This document shows, one piece after another, positions 62,128 to 64,000 of a stretch of DNA of 64,000 bases. The stretch is taken from positions 4,340,001-4,404,000 of the forward strand of contig NC_016604.1 of the NCBI RefSeq assembly GCF_000230895.2, in the 5' to 3' direction. This stretch comes from Mycolicibacterium rhodesiae NBB3. Its GTDB lineage: Bacteria > Actinomycetota > Actinomycetes > Mycobacteriales > Mycobacteriaceae. The translations under genes were made by a program, and so were the position numbers. Within the stretch, counting starts at the first letter, position 1, and each line of letters opens with the position of its first letter. The notes under the pieces are model-generated. The model made no database searches. It was not told the origin of the DNA and saw nothing but the letters and a program-made list of their open reading frames with translations.

Positions 62128-62153
62128 AGGCCCGACGACAATTCGTCGGGCCT
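62128..62153 (+). terminator. Strong stem-loop in the intergenic region
   Basis: AGGCCCGACGA and TCGTCGGGCCT pair perfectly over 11 bp with a CAAT loop. No gene ends directly before it. It may terminate read-through ahead of the 62234 gene or be a transcript structure. Confidence 0.55.
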
Positions 62154-62233
62154 GGTTCTCGTCGTGCACAGGCAAGTCAATCGGTGGCGACCGAAAGGCG
62201 CAACGAAACAGAAACGTATAGAGGGAGATTGAG

Positions 62234-62557
62234 ATGTTGAATATAGCCGTCACAGTTGGAACACTCGCCGCGACCACCGCGCTCGGTCTGAGCGCCGCCG
62301 CCGCGGCCAGTGCCGCTCCCAGCGGCGTCAGCGCGGTCGACCAGACCATCGGCGACCTTCGGTCCGAGGGCTACAACGTGATCGTCAGCCGGACCGGTAC
62401 GGGCTCACCTGATCAGTGCACGGTGACCGGAGTGCGCCCCGGCCAGACATACTCACGCACCGACTCCGGTGTGCCTGGAAACCTTCTCGGCACGCCCGGA
62501 CCCAACATCGCCACGACCGTGCTGAACAAGACGGCGTACGTGACGCTCAGCTGCTGA
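62234..62557 (+). CDS. Small secreted mycobacterial protein
   Basis: A 107-residue exported protein. The signal peptide (AATTALGLSAAAAASAAP) leads to a domain with DQTIGDLRSEGYNVIVSRTG, a Cys in PDQCTVTGVRPG and a terminal Cys in YVTLSC. Many paralogues of this type occur in mycobacteria; the function is unknown. GAGGGAGATT precedes the ATG. Confidence 0.75.
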   Translation: MLNIAVTVGTLAATTALGLSAAAAASAAPSGVSAVDQTIGDLRSEGYNVIVSRTGTGSPDQCTVTGVRPGQTYSRTDSGVPGNLLGTPGPNIATTVLNKTAYVTLSC

Positions 62558-62590
62558 TGAGCAGGCAGGCCCTTTGCTGGGGCCTGCCGT

Positions 62591-63754
62591 TCACGGTGTG
62601 TTCCGCGCCGCGAAGTGCCGCAGGCGCGATCCGATGGCGGCGGCGCGTTCGGCCTCGGTGACCCGCTGCTTCGCGTCGAAGTGGTCGCCGATCTCGTTGG
62701 TCTTGATGACCGTGAGAGCCGGGGCCGCGGGCTGTTCGGGTGTACTCGCACGCCACGTCACGATGCCGCTCCGGTAGCCCCGCGCGTCGAGCCAGTTCTG
62801 CACTCCGAAGTCATTCGTGGACAGCAGAATCCGCACTCGCCCGTCGTCTACGACGGACTGCCCCAGGTTGAGACTGGTCTGCCTGGTCTCGATGTCGATC
62901 ATTTCGCTCCACGCGTTGGTCAGGCAGATGCCGACGTAGGGAGCGCCCGGCGGCACCTCGTATTCGATGACGGCGGCTTCGTCGTCCCGCAGTTCCCAGG
63001 CGATCGGGACGAACCATGCGCCGGCCATCGCCGACGGCGGCTGCATCGGCGCGATGACGAAGTTCTTCGGCAGTGAACCGAACACCCGCGCGGGAATGTC
63101 CTTGACCCACATGGTGAACAGGTCGCGCGAGGCCGTGAGGTGCGCATCGAAGCTCGCCACGGACTGCTCGACCGAATTCGGGCCGGCAGGCGTGCCAGGA
63201 TTCAGGCACTCGATGCGGATGGCGCCCTTCAGCTGTGCGTCCCAGTCACCGAACGTCTGATAGCAGCAGAACGAGTCGGCACCGGGTGGAAGCTGAAACC
63301 AGTTGGCCGCCTTGCCCATCTTCTCTCTGCTGAAGAAGATCTCGAACGAGCCGTCCGGCTCGACGACGAGATCATCGGCAAGCGCCTTCACCGCGTGCGC
63401 CTGGTCGTCCTTGCCCGCGTAGACACCGAAGGTCGTCTGGGCGGCGGAGCCGAGCCGGCCGTACACCCGGTAGTCGTGTGCGTCGTTTATGCGCGCGGAC
63501 AGGTAGAGCGTGTCCGGGTTGGAATGGCCCCAATTCCACGGCGAGTACTGCGCGTTGATCAACGTCGGATGTGCCGGATCGCTGCGCAGTTGCAGACCCA
63601 TGTATTGAATGTGGCCGACCATGTGACCGAGCAACGCGGCGACCGTACCGTCGTCGAGATCACCCTGCCCCAAAGCCAGGTCGAGCAGCTCGTCGTGCAG
63701 TTCGCGGAAGCGCCCCCAGGCGGCGCGAATCGCGCTACTGCTGTGGTCGGTCAC
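62591..63754 (-). CDS. DUF1214-type conserved protein
   Basis: A 387-residue protein. It shows NAQYSPWNWGHSNPDTLYLSARI and the C-terminal NDFGVQNWLDARGYRSGIVTWR, typical of mycobacterial DUF1214/DUF1254-like proteins, with no signal peptide. No enzymatic role is established. The GTG at 63754 overlaps the sulfotransferase stop by 20 bp, so the two genes are probably one operon. Confidence 0.7.
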   Translation of the reverse strand: MTDHSSSAIRAAWGRFRELHDELLDLALGQGDLDDGTVAALLGHMVGHIQYMGLQLRSDPAHPTLINAQYSPWNWGHSNPDTLYLSARINDAHDYRVYGRLGSAAQTTFGVYAGKDDQAHAVKALADDLVVEPDGSFEIFFSREKMGKAANWFQLPPGADSFCCYQTFGDWDAQLKGAIRIECLNPGTPAGPNSVEQSVASFDAHLTASRDLFTMWVKDIPARVFGSLPKNFVIAPMQPPSAMAGAWFVPIAWELRDDEAAVIEYEVPPGAPYVGICLTNAWSEMIDIETRQTSLNLGQSVVDDGRVRILLSTNDFGVQNWLDARGYRSGIVTWRASTPEQPAAPALTVIKTNEIGDHFDAKQRVTEAERAAAIGSRLRHFAARNTP

Positions 63755-64000
63755 GGGTGTCCTCGATTCCGTAGAAGTCCCTGTAGTACTGGAACTGGGG
63801 CCATAATTCGTCGACGTCCAGCCCGTAGTCGGCAGCGTCGTAGATGTTGGGCTTGCGGGCCGACTGGCCGCGCTTCGCCATGAACCGGACCATCTTGCGG
63901 CGTGTCTGCTCCGTGAGTTCGATTCCGAAGTGCGAGTAGATCTCCTCGACGCAGGCCATCGGTTCTCCCACCATGCGGTCCATGGGGAAATCGAGGAACT
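63735..64000 (-). CDS. Sulfotransferase family protein, C-terminal part
   Basis: The last 80-90 residues of a larger protein whose start lies beyond the window. The segment ending MACVEEIYSHFGIELTEQTRRKM and ARKPNIYDAADYGLDVDELW matches the C-terminus of mycobacterial PAPS-dependent sulfotransferase-family proteins. The catalytic part is not in the window. Confidence 0.7.
   Translation of the reverse strand, partial: FLDFPMDRMVGEPMACVEEIYSHFGIELTEQTRRKMVRFMAKRGQSARKPNIYDAADYGLDVDELWPQFQYYRDFYGIEDTRDRPQQ

Overview
This window is chromosomal DNA of a rapidly growing mycobacterium (Mycolicibacterium type). The signs are high G+C, frequent GTG starts, an MspA-family porin, mycobactin genes, and a housekeeping block that follows the M. 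tuberculosis Rv2375-Rv2342 order (hrcA, dnaJ2, rsmE, phoH1, ybeY, corC-like, era, amiA2, recO, uppS, furB/zur, smtB, glyS, dgt, dnaG). The species cannot be fixed from sequence reading alone.

0-18 kb: iron acquisition. The window opens inside mbtF, followed by mbtG. The siderophore transporter genes irtA-irtB converge on mbtG and start beside an IdeR box. After hrcA-dnaJ2-rsmE comes a second IdeR box and the operon thioesterase-mbtC-mbtD. MbtD carries an extra C-terminal methyltransferase domain and an acyltransferase with methylmalonyl-type signatures. Together these suggest a mycobactin with an alpha-methylated hydroxyacyl part.

18-35 kb: conserved housekeeping. It covers RNA processing and ribosome maturation (phoH, ybeY, era), recombination (recO), decaprenyl diphosphate synthesis (uppS), zinc sensing (smtB-zur, with a clear palindromic operator), glyS, dgt and dnaG, and ends at tRNA-Asn.

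35-50 kb: mixed genes. They include small secreted proteins around a perfect CRP-type site, a secreted HET-C-like protein, an acyl-CoA oxidase-like enzyme, a VIT family transporter, a phytase-like secreted protein, a MarR-MFS pair, an ECF transporter and tldD-tldE.

50-58.4 kb: an apparent envelope regulon. It holds an MspA porin with a 14-residue loop insertion, two near-duplicate OmpR-type regulators around one histidine kinase, a PAP2 phosphatase, two related polytopic membrane proteins and two small exported or membrane proteins. Seven promoters share one architecture: a 7-bp repeat (consensus TTCAGCG), 4 bp, a second repeat, 9 bp, then a NANNNT hexamer. In four of them a start codon lies 6-8 bp later, which suggests leaderless transcripts. 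One of these starts a 29-codon leader ORF coupled to the kinase gene.

58.4-64 kb: eroded accessory DNA. It contains a frameshifted nitroreductase, tRNA-Met with a 53-bp copy of its 3' part 0.9 kb downstream, a repeat-bearing secreted protein, a possible fadE scrap, several small mycobacterial proteins, a DUF1214-type protein and the 3' end of a sulfotransferase gene.
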